A DNA stretch of 64,000 nucleotides, taken from positions 41,408 to 105,407 of the forward strand of contig NZ_JADOBQ010000010.1 of the NCBI RefSeq assembly GCF_015644665.1. Reading direction: 5' to 3'. The position numbers and the translations under genes are program-made. The notes beneath the pieces were generated by a model, which saw only the letters and a list, made by a program, of their open reading frames with translations, ran no database searches and had not been told where the DNA came from. Below are positions 37,153 to 47,300 of the stretch, one piece after another. How positions within the stretch are numbered: position 1 is the first letter of the stretch; the number at the start of each line of letters is the position of its first letter. The stretch is from Roseobacter sp. MH60115 (GTDB taxonomy: Bacteria; Pseudomonadota; Alphaproteobacteria; Rhodobacterales; Rhodobacteraceae).

Positions 37153-38102
37153 TCTTCAAAAAGATGCATCTGAAAGGCCATGTCGCGCTGCATCAAGAGC
37201 CGCGTCTGGCGCGGTGTCAGCGTATAGAGACGGCGATAAAACCAGCGCGGACCGGCCTTGCCGAACCGGCGCAGCAGATCGAAGATCCGCAATTGCAGCC
37301 GCCTGCGACCTGAACGGCGCATCATCGCGGTGCGCGTGTCATGCAGCACCCGGCGCAGGGATTTCGCATGCCAGCGCTCAAAGCTGATGGCGTCGAAATG
37401 CGCCAGCTCCACCTGCGCCAGCGCCGGGTCGATATCCACCGCGCGGCGGGTCAGCCGTTTGCCGTCAACGGTGGAAAAATGCAGGTCGATCACATCGAAA
37501 TGCGCCCTGGTCCGAATGAACTGCTTGCCCACCGCATGGCTGAGAATGCCGCTGCGGAACAGGATACCCAAGGGACCGTAGAGCCACAGGCTGCGCAGCT
37601 GCAGGCGTTTTTCAAGCCGTGACGACGCGATATCGGGCCGCCGGAACCACGTAGAGCCAAAAGCGGCGTTGATATCCTCGCCCGGGCCCCAGACCGCCTC
37701 GACCGGGGCGATGGCCACCGAGGACACGTCATCCGGCATCGCGCCCAGAAACTCAGGAACAGGCATCCGGTCGATCACAAATTCATCGGCATCGCAGATC
37801 AGCGCCCAGTCGGAGGTGCAGCGCGCTTGGCCCATCAGGTAGATCGCGCGCTGGCGGTCCTGAATGTCCTGGGGCCGGTCGCCGGGGGCCGTGGCCCAGA
37901 AGGTCTCGTCACAGGGGACCAGTTCTGCGCGCTGCGCAGCCAGCAGGTCCCGGTCCAGCCCCGCCTCCAGATCGGACCCGATGGGCCCGTCGATGAAAAT
38001 GACGGTCTGGGCCGCCCCGATCCTGCTGTAATAAGCGGCGAAACGATGGATGACCGCTGCACTTTCCTTCATCAGGACAAGAACGGAAAAACTGGTCATC
38101 AC
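37107..38102 (-). CDS. Glycosyltransferase family 2/92-like (second copy)
   Basis: 331 aa. N-terminal SFSVLVLMKESAAVIHRFAAYYSRIGA, metal motif DWALICDADEFVI, VEAVWGPGEDINAAFGSTWF and ELAHFDAISFERW. It is a paralogue of the protein at 30458, with the same motif order and a basic C-terminal segment (ARSRRVLHD-like, RRSGRRRLQLR). Two ATGs in tandem at 38102 and 38099 can start it. The region to 38321 is the divergent promoter shared with the ABC exporter. Confidence 0.78.
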   Translation of the reverse strand: MMTSFSVLVLMKESAAVIHRFAAYYSRIGAAQTVIFIDGPIGSDLEAGLDRDLLAAQRAELVPCDETFWATAPGDRPQDIQDRQRAIYLMGQARCTSDWALICDADEFVIDRMPVPEFLGAMPDDVSSVAIAPVEAVWGPGEDINAAFGSTWFRRPDIASSRLEKRLQLRSLWLYGPLGILFRSGILSHAVGKQFIRTRAHFDVIDLHFSTVDGKRLTRRAVDIDPALAQVELAHFDAISFERWHAKSLRRVLHDTRTAMMRRSGRRRLQLRIFDLLRRFGKAGPRWFYRRLYTLTPRQTRLLMQRDMAFQMHLFEDQAPETAGQSARSRA

Positions 38103-38321
38103 ATTCCCTTTTCAACCGAAAGCCCCTGTGAGACCATCCGCTGTGGCGCGCATAACAACCCACCAGCGCCTTTGCAATATATGCACCTTTTTGGAGGATA
38201 GACACAGAGTGTATCCGTATCTTTGAACACGCTTTTTATGAGGTCTCACGATTGTCTCGGTCTTTCCCTGTTCTCGCCCAGATACTTCTGCTACGAGACG
38301 GCAAACCGCTCCTGGATATAA

Positions 38322-40127
38322 ATGTTTACCACGTATAAAAAGCTGATTTCACTGCTGAACAGCCGGGAACGGAAACGCTTCACCCTGCTGTTCTTCATGG
38401 TGATCGTCTCCTCCATCCTGGAAACCGGTGGCGTGGCGCTGATGCTGCCGTTCCTGCAGGTTCTGTCCGATGCGGATAAAATCCAGGAAACGGCCATCCT
38501 GAAATTCTTCTACGACAGCTTCGGCTTTACCTCGGCCCAATCCTTCTCGCTGTTCATGGGATCGTGCATTTTCGCATTTCTCGTGATCGGGATCGCGTTC
38601 AAGGCGGTGACCCTCTATGCCCTGACCCGCTTTGGCGTGATGCGGGCCTTCGGGATCAGCACCCGCCTGCTGAAAAGCTCGCTCTATCAACCCTATATCT
38701 GGTTTGTGAGCCGCCACAGCTCGGCCCTGACCACCTCCGTCCTGACGGAAGTGAACCAGCTGGTCTCGGGCTGCCTGCTGCCCGCGCTGCAGATTCTGCC
38801 CAACCTGCTGACGATCCTGCTCATCGTGGGCTTCATCGTGGCCATCGAACCGGTCATTGCCGTGATCGCGGTGGTTCTGCTGGGCGGGTCCTACGCCCTG
38901 ATCTATGCCGGGATGCGCGGGTTGATCGGGCGGCTTGGCCATCAGCGCATGATCCAGAACAAACGCCGCTTTCACGCGGTGCAGGAGGCCACCGGCGGGA
39001 TCAAGGAACTCAAGCTCATGGGACTGGAGCAGGCCTATATGACCCGCTTCGAAAGTGCTGCGTTCCGCATGGCGAAAATCCAGAGCATCAGCCTGGTGAT
39101 CCGGCAGCTGCCGCGATTTGCCCTGGAAACCATCGCCTTTGGCGGCATGATCGTGATGCTGCTGTTTCTCATCGTGCGCGGCGGTGGCAACCTGGCCGAG
39201 GTGCTGCCGACCTTCGGGTTTTTCGTGCTGGCCTTCGGGCGCCTGCTGCCCGCGCTGCAGCAACTCTACAGCAAATTCTCCCAGCTGCGGTTCAACGATG
39301 CGGTGCTGACGAATATTCACAAGGAAATCAATGCCCTGGTCATGCCCAAGGAGAGCGATCTTGCGCGGGCCAACGCGCAGCCGCCGATGGGGCTGAAAAC
39401 GTCCCTGGCCCTGCGCAATGTGAGCTATCAGTATCCGGCGGCAGAGCGCGCTGCCCTGCATGACATGTCCCTGCATATCGCGGCGAATACCACCGTGGGG
39501 ATCGTCGGCGGCACCGGGGCCGGCAAGACAACGGCCATCGATGTGATGCTTGGCCTGCTGAGCCCGGATGCGGGCACCCTGGAAGTGGATGGCACTGCGG
39601 TCGAGCCCGCACGTCTGCGCGCCTGGCAGAAATCGATCGGCTATGTCCCGCAGCAGATTTTCCTGACCGATGACACGGTGGCCCATAACATCGCCTTTGG
39701 CGCTGCCACCGAGGACATTGATATGGAGGCGGTGATCCGGGCGGCGAAAATCGCCAGCCTGCACAACTTTGTCGAAACCGAACTGCCGGATGGCTATCAG
39801 ACCCATGTGGGCGAACGCGGCGTGCGCCTCTCGGGCGGACAACGCCAGCGCATCGGCATCGCCCGCGCGCTCTATCATGACCCGGATGTGCTGATCCTGG
39901 ATGAGGCCACCTCGGCGCTGGATAATGTCACCGAACGGGCCGTCATGGAGGCGGTGCACAATATCGGCGGCAAGAAGACCATCATCATGATCGCTCACCG
40001 CCTGAGCACGGTAAAGAACTGTGACGAGATCTTCATGCTGGCAGGGGGCAAGGTGCTGGCCTCCGGGCGGTTTGACGATCTGATGCAGAGCAGCCCGGAA
40101 TTCCGCGAGATGGCACAACAGGCCTGA
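38322..40127 (+). CDS. ABC exporter, PglK/MsbA-like (second copy)
   Basis: 601 aa, an exporter half-molecule with membrane domain to about residue 330 and ATPase after 360. Walker A GGTGAGKTT (about 396), Q-loop YVPQQIFLTDD, signature LSGGQRQR (about 503), Walker B VLILDEATSALD and switch IAHRLS. A segment VQEATGGIKELKLMGLE resembles the PglK group that flips lipid-linked oligosaccharides. It likely exports the lipid-linked glycan made by the nearby enzymes. A degraded copy of its last 40 codons lies at 42325-42450. The 637-aa opposite-strand frame is a shadow. Confidence 0.9.
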   Translation: MFTTYKKLISLLNSRERKRFTLLFFMVIVSSILETGGVALMLPFLQVLSDADKIQETAILKFFYDSFGFTSAQSFSLFMGSCIFAFLVIGIAFKAVTLYALTRFGVMRAFGISTRLLKSSLYQPYIWFVSRHSSALTTSVLTEVNQLVSGCLLPALQILPNLLTILLIVGFIVAIEPVIAVIAVVLLGGSYALIYAGMRGLIGRLGHQRMIQNKRRFHAVQEATGGIKELKLMGLEQAYMTRFESAAFRMAKIQSISLVIRQLPRFALETIAFGGMIVMLLFLIVRGGGNLAEVLPTFGFFVLAFGRLLPALQQLYSKFSQLRFNDAVLTNIHKEINALVMPKESDLARANAQPPMGLKTSLALRNVSYQYPAAERAALHDMSLHIAANTTVGIVGGTGAGKTTAIDVMLGLLSPDAGTLEVDGTAVEPARLRAWQKSIGYVPQQIFLTDDTVAHNIAFGAATEDIDMEAVIRAAKIASLHNFVETELPDGYQTHVGERGVRLSGGQRQRIGIARALYHDPDVLILDEATSALDNVTERAVMEAVHNIGGKKTIIMIAHRLSTVKNCDEIFMLAGGKVLASGRFDDLMQSSPEFREMAQQA

Positions 40128-40382
40128 TCCCGCACAAAGGCTGCACCCCCTGCCCCGAGGCCCGGAATGGGGTGGGTTTATCCTGCCGCCAATAGGCTTC
40201 CGACCCCTTGCCGTGCGAGAGGGTCTGCCACCGTAGAACACGCGCGTGGTTCCGGCAGGCAAGAGATCACATCCGGGGCGGCGCGCCCTGACGACAATGC
40301 GCCCGCCTGGATATTAAATGATGCATTTGCCCATGATCTGACGTAGCCAAGCTACAACCCACCATCACCAGAGTGCCTTTTT
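40128..40382. other. Intergenic region with no recognised feature
   Basis: 255 bases between the ABC exporter and the metallophosphoesterase gene. No terminator hairpin with a T run and no small gene were seen. It must hold the promoter of the downstream gene unless that gene is read through. Confidence 0.3.
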
Positions 40383-42275
40383 ATGCGTAAATTTCTGTTT
40401 CTCATCCCCGGCGTCCTCATCATCGGATGGGGGGGGCTTGTTGCCCTGCAGGAGATCCGGCAGTGGATGCTCGACTTTTCTCCCGATTTTTCGGCAACCG
40501 CCCCTTCCGCTCCGGAGGACTGGAGCTTTGTCGTGCTGCCCGATCCTCATAACGCCGAAGCCTATCTGCAGACCAAAGCAGCCCGCGAGATGACCTCCGA
40601 GGCCGACAGGCAGGCCCTGATCGAAGAACACACCCGCCTCTACGGCCAGATGGTCCGACAGTTCGAAACAGACATCCTGCTCGTCCCCGGCGATCTGGCG
40701 GATGGTGAGTGGTTCACAAAGGATCTGGAGACCAGATTTGAACCGCAGCTGAGCTATACCGACCGGGTGCGCGCCGCCGCCGATATCGTGTACGGATCGT
40801 TCTTTCAGGCCGCGGAGCAGGCCGGGTTCAAAACCATTCTGGTGGCCACGGGAGACCATGAATATGGCGACGATCCTTGGGTGCCGCTCAGTCGGCGGGA
40901 TGCGTCCATACCGGTTTTCAGGGAATTATTTGCCTCCTACTTCGGCGGCCATGTCAAACGGACCCTGCCGGAAAACGCCGCGTATTCGACCCCCACCGGC
41001 ACCGTTTTCGAAGACACCTCCTATGCGGTCAGGATCAACAATGCGGTCTTTGTGACCGTCGACATGTTCAGCCATACCGCCCGTCTCCCGAAACAGGCCC
41101 TGAATGTCCTGAAGGGGGATCTGCAAACGGTCACCGGAACGGTCAAGGGCGCGCATTTGCGGTGGCTGGAAAGCGTTCTCAAGGCCGCGCGGGCGGAGGA
41201 TTCGATTGAATATGTCTTTGTTCAGGGTCACCTGCCCGTGCTCAACCCGGTGCGCGGCCGCAATACCAGCATCATGTATTTCGATGACGGGCAGCACAGC
41301 CCGTTCTGGCATCTGCTGCGCGAATATGAGGTGGATGCCTATTTCTCCGGTGAAGTGCATACCGATACCCTGATCGAGGATGCCGACACCGCCCTGCTTC
41401 AGGTCACGACACGGGCGGGGGTGCCACGCTCCATGGTCACGTCGGTGCAGGTGGATGCAGACACCTTCACCATCACGCAATACAGCTACACGCCGGACGG
41501 CACGCTTGTGGAAACCGGTCGCTACACAGCGAAAACGGACGACACGGATGCAAGCTCTTCCGGTGTCCTGACCCCTGTGGACCTCACAGAGCCTCTCCTG
41601 AACTACGACTTCGATGCGGTCCGCGACAACCGGGTGCCGAATGCCGGCGGGTTCGGCGCGTACTATGATCTGGTGTGCGCCCCGTGCGGGGTGACCCGCG
41701 GAAACGGCAACAGCTTTCTGACCGGCGGGGCGGCCTATATCACCGAAGGTTATGCCTCCCCGACCTTTCTGCGCAGCAAACCCACCACGGTCTCCTTTCG
41801 CTTCCGCTCCGACGACCAGGGGCGTGGCGTTCTGTTTTCAGCGGCAAATGCGTCTCTGAGCAAGGGTTTTGCCCTGTTCCTCGATGCGGGGCAGCTGGAG
41901 GTCAAACATTTCTACAAACGGGCCCGCGTGGATTTTGACGGCAACCTAGCGGATGGCGCGTGGCACCACGTGACGCTCCGGCACAGCGACAACGCCCCGC
42001 TGGTGGACCTGCAGATCACCGTCGACGGCCAACCGCACCAGCTTGTCGAATGGCCCATGACCGAAAGCCCCTCCTGGCGGGACCTTCTGCTGACATGGCG
42101 CCGGGGACTGGACAGCCCTCCGAACCACGTGCTCAGCCTGGGGGGCCATTTCGTGAAGCGTGACGCCGAGACGAGGGCCGCATTCCAGGGAGACATCGAT
42201 GACTTCAGGCTCTGGGGCCGAACTCTGGATGACTGGGAAACAGAAGCCCTGGTGCAGGAATTCCTCGACCCCTGA
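40383..42275 (+). CDS. Membrane-anchored metallophosphoesterase fused to LamG-like domain
   Basis: 630 aa. Residues 6-25 form an N-terminal membrane anchor or signal. Calcineurin-like metal motifs follow: VVLPDPHN (Asp54, His56), LLVPGDLAD (103-107), ATGDHEYGDD (GDHE instead of GNHE, 157-160), VQGHLP (281-285) and SGEVHTDT (323-329). From about 400 a concanavalin/LamG-like sandwich begins (LNYDFDAVRDNRVPNAGG) and ends with GDIDDFRLWGRTL. The combination suggests an extracytoplasmic hydrolase that binds a glycan. The substrate is unknown; the Asn-to-Asp change in the third motif is noteworthy. Confidence 0.78.
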   Translation: MRKFLFLIPGVLIIGWGGLVALQEIRQWMLDFSPDFSATAPSAPEDWSFVVLPDPHNAEAYLQTKAAREMTSEADRQALIEEHTRLYGQMVRQFETDILLVPGDLADGEWFTKDLETRFEPQLSYTDRVRAAADIVYGSFFQAAEQAGFKTILVATGDHEYGDDPWVPLSRRDASIPVFRELFASYFGGHVKRTLPENAAYSTPTGTVFEDTSYAVRINNAVFVTVDMFSHTARLPKQALNVLKGDLQTVTGTVKGAHLRWLESVLKAARAEDSIEYVFVQGHLPVLNPVRGRNTSIMYFDDGQHSPFWHLLREYEVDAYFSGEVHTDTLIEDADTALLQVTTRAGVPRSMVTSVQVDADTFTITQYSYTPDGTLVETGRYTAKTDDTDASSSGVLTPVDLTEPLLNYDFDAVRDNRVPNAGGFGAYYDLVCAPCGVTRGNGNSFLTGGAAYITEGYASPTFLRSKPTTVSFRFRSDDQGRGVLFSAANASLSKGFALFLDAGQLEVKHFYKRARVDFDGNLADGAWHHVTLRHSDNAPLVDLQITVDGQPHQLVEWPMTESPSWRDLLLTWRRGLDSPPNHVLSLGGHFVKRDAETRAAFQGDIDDFRLWGRTLDDWETEALVQEFLDP

Positions 42276-42324
42276 ACGGCCTGCGTGCCTGGCAGACATC
42301 AGATCAGCAACGTCGCGCAGCAGA

Positions 42325-42450
42325 TTTTCCGAACCGTCATCACGATCGCCCACCGCCTGAGCCAGTGGGGAACGGTGGCGGGATGCGGGATCTTCATGTC
42401 GGCCTCCGGACGGTTTGACGATCTGATGCCGGGCAGCCCGGACTGTGGAC
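42325..42450 (+). pseudogene. Relic of an ABC exporter C-terminus
   Basis: Reading 42341-42441 gives TIAHRLS followed, after scrambled codons, by IFM and ASGRFDDLM-GSP, matching the end of the exporter at 38322. At DNA level 42402-42442 matches 40059-40099 at about 38 of 41 positions. The part between is degenerate and the ATPase core is absent. It is a leftover of a duplicated exporter end, directly before the insertion sequence remnants. Confidence 0.7.
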
Positions 42451-42492
42451 GTCCGATGAACCCGACCTAACGGCATCCAAGAGAGTGATCTA

Positions 42493-42518
42493 AGTGTCCA
42501 CCATCGATAGTGGACACT
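42493..42518. repeat. Perfect inverted repeat at the left edge of the IS remnant
   Basis: AGTGTCCAC (42493-42501) and GTGGACACT (42510-42518) are perfect complements around eight bases, nested inside a second pair AGAGTG/CACTCT. It lies 13 bases before the IS66-type orf1 start. It could be an IS end or the orf1 operator. Confidence 0.45.
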
Positions 42519-42530
42519 GTGAGGCACTCT

Positions 42531-42880
42531 ATGAGTAGGCGAAAGAAGCGGTTTGGAGCTGACGACGAGAAGCAAGAGATTTGGGCACAGGTGGCATGGT
42601 GATATACGGTCAATGCGAACCTTATTTTCAAATGGTTGAAGGACCCGCGCTTTGCGCCGGAGGCAGAAGCCCAGAACATGAAGCAACCTTTCTACCGATC
42701 AAGATTGAGGCCGATGTTGTCGTTGAGCCAGCACTAATCGATGTTCCAATGCCATCTCCATCTGCCCCTCTGTCGGCCAGTCGCGTCGACATCACTTTAT
42801 CAGATGGGCGGCGCATTTTGGTCGAAGGACCTACAGCGCTGGCTGCCGTTGTTAGCCTCGTGCAGGGTCTGGCGGTTTGA
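42531..42880 (+). pseudogene. IS66 TnpA (orf1) remnant
   Basis: Starts MSRRKKRFGADDEKQEI, the normal TnpA N-terminus, then loses the helix-turn-helix part and meets an in-frame TGA at 42600. It resumes as VNANLIFKWLKDPRFAPE and shifts frame near 42690 before FLPIKIE and ITLSDGRRILVEGPTAL. A stop, a deletion and a frameshift together make it non-functional. Confidence 0.75.
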
Positions 42881-43181
42881 TCCCTGTCCCCAGCAACACG
42901 CGCGTCTGGCTTGCCGCAGGTGTTACGGATATGCAGCGCAGGCTGAGAAGGTTCTGGAGCTTGACCCTTACACCGGCCATCTGTTCGTGTTCCGCGGCCG
43001 GCGCGGTGATCTGTTGAAGATCATTTGGTGGGATCAACAAGGCGCATGCCTGTTCAGCAAACGTTTGGAGAAAGGCCGATTTGTCTGGCCTGCTGCGAAG
43101 GACGGCAAGGTCAGCGTGACACTAGCGCAGTTGTCGATGTTGCTGGAAGGGACCGACTGGCGCATACCGCAGAAGACCTAG
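42877..43181 (+). pseudogene. IS66 TnpB (orf2) remnant
   Basis: Starts as IPVPSNTRVWLAAGVTDMQR from TTG 42877, overlapping the tnpA stop. It changes frame near 42940 and continues as VLELDPYTGHLFVFRGRRGD, IIWWDQQGACLFSKRLE and LLEGTDWR, all typical of TnpB. A short deletion after the DM motif explains the shift. Confidence 0.78.
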
Positions 43182-43272
43182 CGTCCCTTGAAGGTCGGAT
43201 AGGCCAATAAAGACAGTGCCTTGGGTACTTTCGGGATTCACGTTTTGCCCCTGATCCGCTATAGGATCGGCG

Positions 43273-43890
43273 ATGCTGAACGACCTCGATATCACGCCAA
43301 ACGATCCTGCAGAATTACGGGCGGTGAACCGGCTTCCGGCTGATGAAGTCAAATCACAGGCGCTCTTGATCGAGAATCTCAAGCACCAACTGGCGGGACA
43401 GAAGCGCTATAGGTTTGGTGTTCGTTCCGAGAGCATGGATCAACTCAACCTAACCTTCGAAGACGACGAGGAGATCGCCGAAGCGGCGGACGAACAGGCA
43501 AAAAGCGCCCGACGAGCGCGTCGCGCTGCGCCAATCGCGATCAAAGCCGATCTTCGATGGTCTGGAAGCGTGGCTACACGCGCAGCTGCCCAAGATCTCT
43601 GGCAAGTCTCCACTGGCCCAGGCCATCCGCTACACTTTTGGCCGGATGCCGAAGGCGCGGCCATACTTGAACCACGGCCATTTGGAACTCGACAACAATA
43701 CAGCCGAACGCGCGGTCAAACCCGTGGCAATCGGACCGGAAGAACTGGATGTTCGCTGGTTCCGAAGGCGGTGGCAAGGCAATGGCCATCGCCTTCACCC
43801 TAGTCGAAACTGCCAACTTGAACGACGTCGACCGACAGTCCTGGCTCACTTGGGTCCTCGGCCAAATCGCAGACCACAAGATCACACGAT
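43273..43890 (+). pseudogene. IS66 transposase TnpC with internal deletion
   Basis: The first 75 residues (LIENLKHQLAGQKRYRFG, VRSESMDQLNLTFEDDE) are the TnpC N-terminus. Near 43547 the sequence jumps to the C-terminal part (FDGLEAWLHAQLPKISGK, HLELDNNTAERAVKPVAIG, LTWVLGQIADHKITR), which is in other frames. Most of the catalytic DDE core is deleted. Confidence 0.8.
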
Positions 43891-44121
43891 CAGCATCTGG
43901 ATCAGCAGTTCAGGGTCGATGGATGGGCGGCCGGTGTGGCTGTAAAAATCCGCAAGGTGCGCGCAAATTATGCTCAGATCGACGAACCGGTCAATCGATC
44001 GAACCAGATGGTCTTGTGGAACATGATCCTCCAGCGAGAAGCCATAAAAGAGCGCTGACTGTGCCTCTTGTCTCGTCTCAACATCATCAATGCCTCCCCT
44101 CAGAGGCAATTGAATCAGCAA
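43882..44121 (-). pseudogene. IS1182/IS5-type transposase N-terminal fragment
   Basis: The minus strand encodes about 79 residues: ALFYGFSLEDHVPQDHL, RSIDRFVDLS, HLADFYSHTGRPSIDPELL, QMLIV. This is the DUF772 N-terminus of IS1182-type transposases. It stops abruptly where the IS66 remnant begins, and the catalytic domain is absent, so one element was probably broken by recombination with the other. Confidence 0.78.
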
Positions 44122-44395
44122 CTTACACTTCGATCAAGCAAGAGTTTTTCAACAAAATAGACTCTTTCTATACCTTCGCCGCGATCTGTGTGAATGACCG
44201 CAAATAGCAGGACAAATGGGCCCAAGGACCCGATGCGCAGATCCTTTCAGAAACCATGGGCATATCGGAATGGGTCAGAGAAGGCGGGGGACTTGCCACA
44301 AAGTAGTGCTTAAGGGCCATGTCCATTGACAATACCAATCATCCTAGAATTGCATTTTGCCTCCTTGGCTCCACTGCTGAAGTTGATGGAGCCCC
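44122..44395. other. Non-coding gap between IS fragments and traA
   Basis: 274 bases, AT-richer than the flanks. No gene, hairpin terminator or recognisable IS end was identified. It is downstream of traA on the minus strand. Confidence 0.3.
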
Positions 44396-47300
44396 CTATT
44401 GCCTCAAACCTTGATCACGCGACTGTTCCAACCTCCGTTGCTCCTCGATGCTTCGCTTGACACACTGCAGCTGCCGCAGTTTGGGGATATGGGCCATGAG
44501 ATGCTTTCTGTCCGTCTTGGCGACCTCTCCGGGTGCAAAGTCATCATGACCTGCGAGGAAGCGCTCAAGCGGTCCGATGCGCTTGCTGAGCGCCACCTGG
44601 AAGCCGTCCAGCTGCGCCATGACAACTGGCGCGTCCTTCCTCGCCTGTTCACGCGCTGCCGCAAATGCCTTGTCCCCGTCTCGCGCGGCGCCGTCGAGCC
44701 GCTTGAGCAGCGACGATGCCTCTTGCGAAAGGGCGGGGATGCCGACACCAAGCCGCTCACGGCGCTCGGTCTCAATACCGCGCTCCTGGGCTTCCATCGC
44801 TCCAAACATCCCGCGGTAGTCGCTGATGCGCCGCCGCAGCGGCGGGATCGCAGCTATCGCTGCCGCACGCTCCGCTCGGGCCGCCCGCCCTGCCATCAGG
44901 CCCGTGCCCCCGCGCAGTGCGGCAACGCTTTCGGGGTCGTTGAGAACTTGACTGGCCATCCGGTCCGCCGCAGCGGCTGGCTCTTTGAGCAGCTGACGGA
45001 ACATCGCCATCGCCGCATCAGGATTGCGGAACACCTTGGCAGCCGCCGCCTGCAGGTCGCGTTCGGCCTCCACGACTTTTGGCGAGACCAGAGCGCGGTC
45101 CTGCGCCAACTTCGCGGCGTCGCGATCTGCCTCGACCAGCGGCGCGATTAGCCACTCGCTCGATCTTGACACCTCGGGGGCAACAGCCGTCAGCCGGGTC
45201 ACGAGGCCCGCGAGGCGCTTGGCCTGGCGCGCGATGGTGTTGCGCACACTGCGCAGCACGGACTGTTTGGACGTGAGGCCACGCCGCTCGCCAAATTCGA
45301 TGGCGCTCTTGATATCGACGCCATTCACGTAGTCGAGCGTGCTGGATTTCAGGCCAGACCGCGAGAGCCGGTTTTCCAGCTGAGCATGCACCAGCTGGTC
45401 TACGGTCTGAAGCTTCCACGTATTGCGATGGGTCTGCGTGCCATCGGGCAAGGTAACAGGGGTGGACCCAAGATGCTGTAGTGCGATCTCATCTCCAATT
45501 TTTGGCGCGACCTCCGCCATGACCCGCCCAAGATCCTTGCTCCAGAGCGTGTGCTGCTTGCCGCTCGCGCTTTCCAGCGTGACGTAGTAGCTCTCGCTCT
45601 TTTCCGGGTTGTGCTCAAAGGGCGCTGCTCCATGGGCCACCAATCGACCCGCCCGCTTGTCTGCGAACTCATCCATCGCCGCATAAAGCTTCACATCTGT
45701 CCTGTGCCGCGTCATCGCCACATAGGACAGCTGCCGGTCCATCGTGCGCGACGCCAGAACAAAGGCCTGGTCCACGGTCGCACCTTGTGTCTTGTGGATC
45801 GTCGTCGCGTAACCATGATCAATGGCCTTGTACTCCTCAGTGGACACGCTAACCTGCGCGCCGCTCCGACCATCGACCATCACATTCATGCGCCCATCGG
45901 CAACAGATGCGACCGTGCCCAGCATCCCGTTCTTCACGCCAAGAGCTCGATTGTTCTCCAGGAAGACAACGCGGTCACCGACTGCGAAGTCGCGCGCACC
46001 ATCGTTCGTCTGGAAGCGCAACGCGCGAGGCCCAGCGGCCGCGCCTCCATCCAGCGATTGGCGACCATCGGTGTCAGGTTCCGCGACATGGGCCAGCGCA
46101 CCGCGCGCCTGCAGCTCGGCCCGGATCGCATCGTTGATCGCCCGCACATCGACCCGGCGATGCGCCATGGCCACGCGCGTCCCGCCGCCGCCATCATCGC
46201 CGTCGGTAAGGTAGTCGCGCGCAATGGCCTGGATCGCATCCTCTCCGGTCTCACGCAGCTCGATCGCGCCCTGATCCCGATAGGCGGCCAAAGCCTCTGC
46301 CGTCCGATGCGTAGCGAACGCCACCGACGCATCTCGTTGCCAACCCACACGCTGCCGCCTGATCTCGGACAGCTCCGCCCGCCCGATGAACTCGGTGATC
46401 GCGCGGAAGGGGGCACCGGCCCCAATCGCCTGCAGCTGCTCGTGGTCGCCCACCAGCACGATCTTGGCACCACGCGCCTCGACCTCGGCCACGAACCCGG
46501 CCAGCTGGCGGCTGCCAACCATGCCCGCCTCGTCGATGACAAAGACATCGCCCTTGCCGATCCGGTTGCGGTCGTGGTCCCAACTGCGCGTCCAGGACGC
46601 CAGCGTGCGGCTGGATATGCCGGACGACTCCTCCAACCCTTCCGCCGCCTTGCCGGACAGCGCCGCACCACGCACGCGGTAGCCCTGCGCCTCCCAAGCC
46701 TCACGCGCCGCCGCCAGCATCGTACTCTTGCCCGCGCCCGCAAATCCAACGACAGCGGAGACACGCTCTGCACCGGTGATGTGTTTGATCGCGCCTTTCT
46801 GTTCCTCAGAAAGACCGGCGCTTGGGTCTCCAGAACGCGTCTGAATCGCGGCATCCTGCGCGCCAATGGCACGTGACACATGACCCGGATCCACTACGTG
46901 ATCCGCACTCGCATGAAGCCGTACCGCCGCTTTCAATATGCCAGTCTCGACGTCCACCATCTCTTTGGTCGAGTACAACGCCAGCCCGCTGTCGCCCGGC
47001 TCGATGGCCTCATACTCCGCTTGAAGCTCGACCAGGGCAGGGGAGGCCATCACCTTCGCAAAGAGGGTCTGGAACTCTATCGCATCGTCGTTGATGTAGC
47101 GATGCAGCGTGCGCGCCACATCACGCCGGTCAAACACACTCTTCTCAGCCGTGATGATGTCCAACACCTGCTCGGGCTTCTGACGGATCAGATCGGCATT
47201 GTGCTTGGCGGCCTCAATACCCAGTCGCGCCCGTGAAGGCTTGAGCCCAAGGCGCTCCAACTGTGTCGCCTGCACGCCCATATGTTCTGTCGGGATGATC

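Larger units (their letters stand above)
42490..43890 (+). mobile_element. Degenerate IS66-family element
   Basis: All three IS66 reading frames (tnpA, tnpB, tnpC) are present in the usual order, and all are damaged by a stop, frameshifts or deletion. The transposase core is missing, so it cannot move by itself. The right end runs directly into an IS1182-type fragment on the other strand. Clear terminal inverted repeats and target duplications were not found. Confidence 0.75.

Noticed and set aside
38349..40262. 637-codon minus-strand frame opposite the second ABC exporter
   Set aside because: The exporter's Walker and signature motifs fix the plus strand; the minus product is His/Gln-rich without motifs.
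45551..46876. 441-codon plus-strand frame inside traA
   Set aside because: Lies over the TraA helicase domain on the other strand and has no similarity to any known family.
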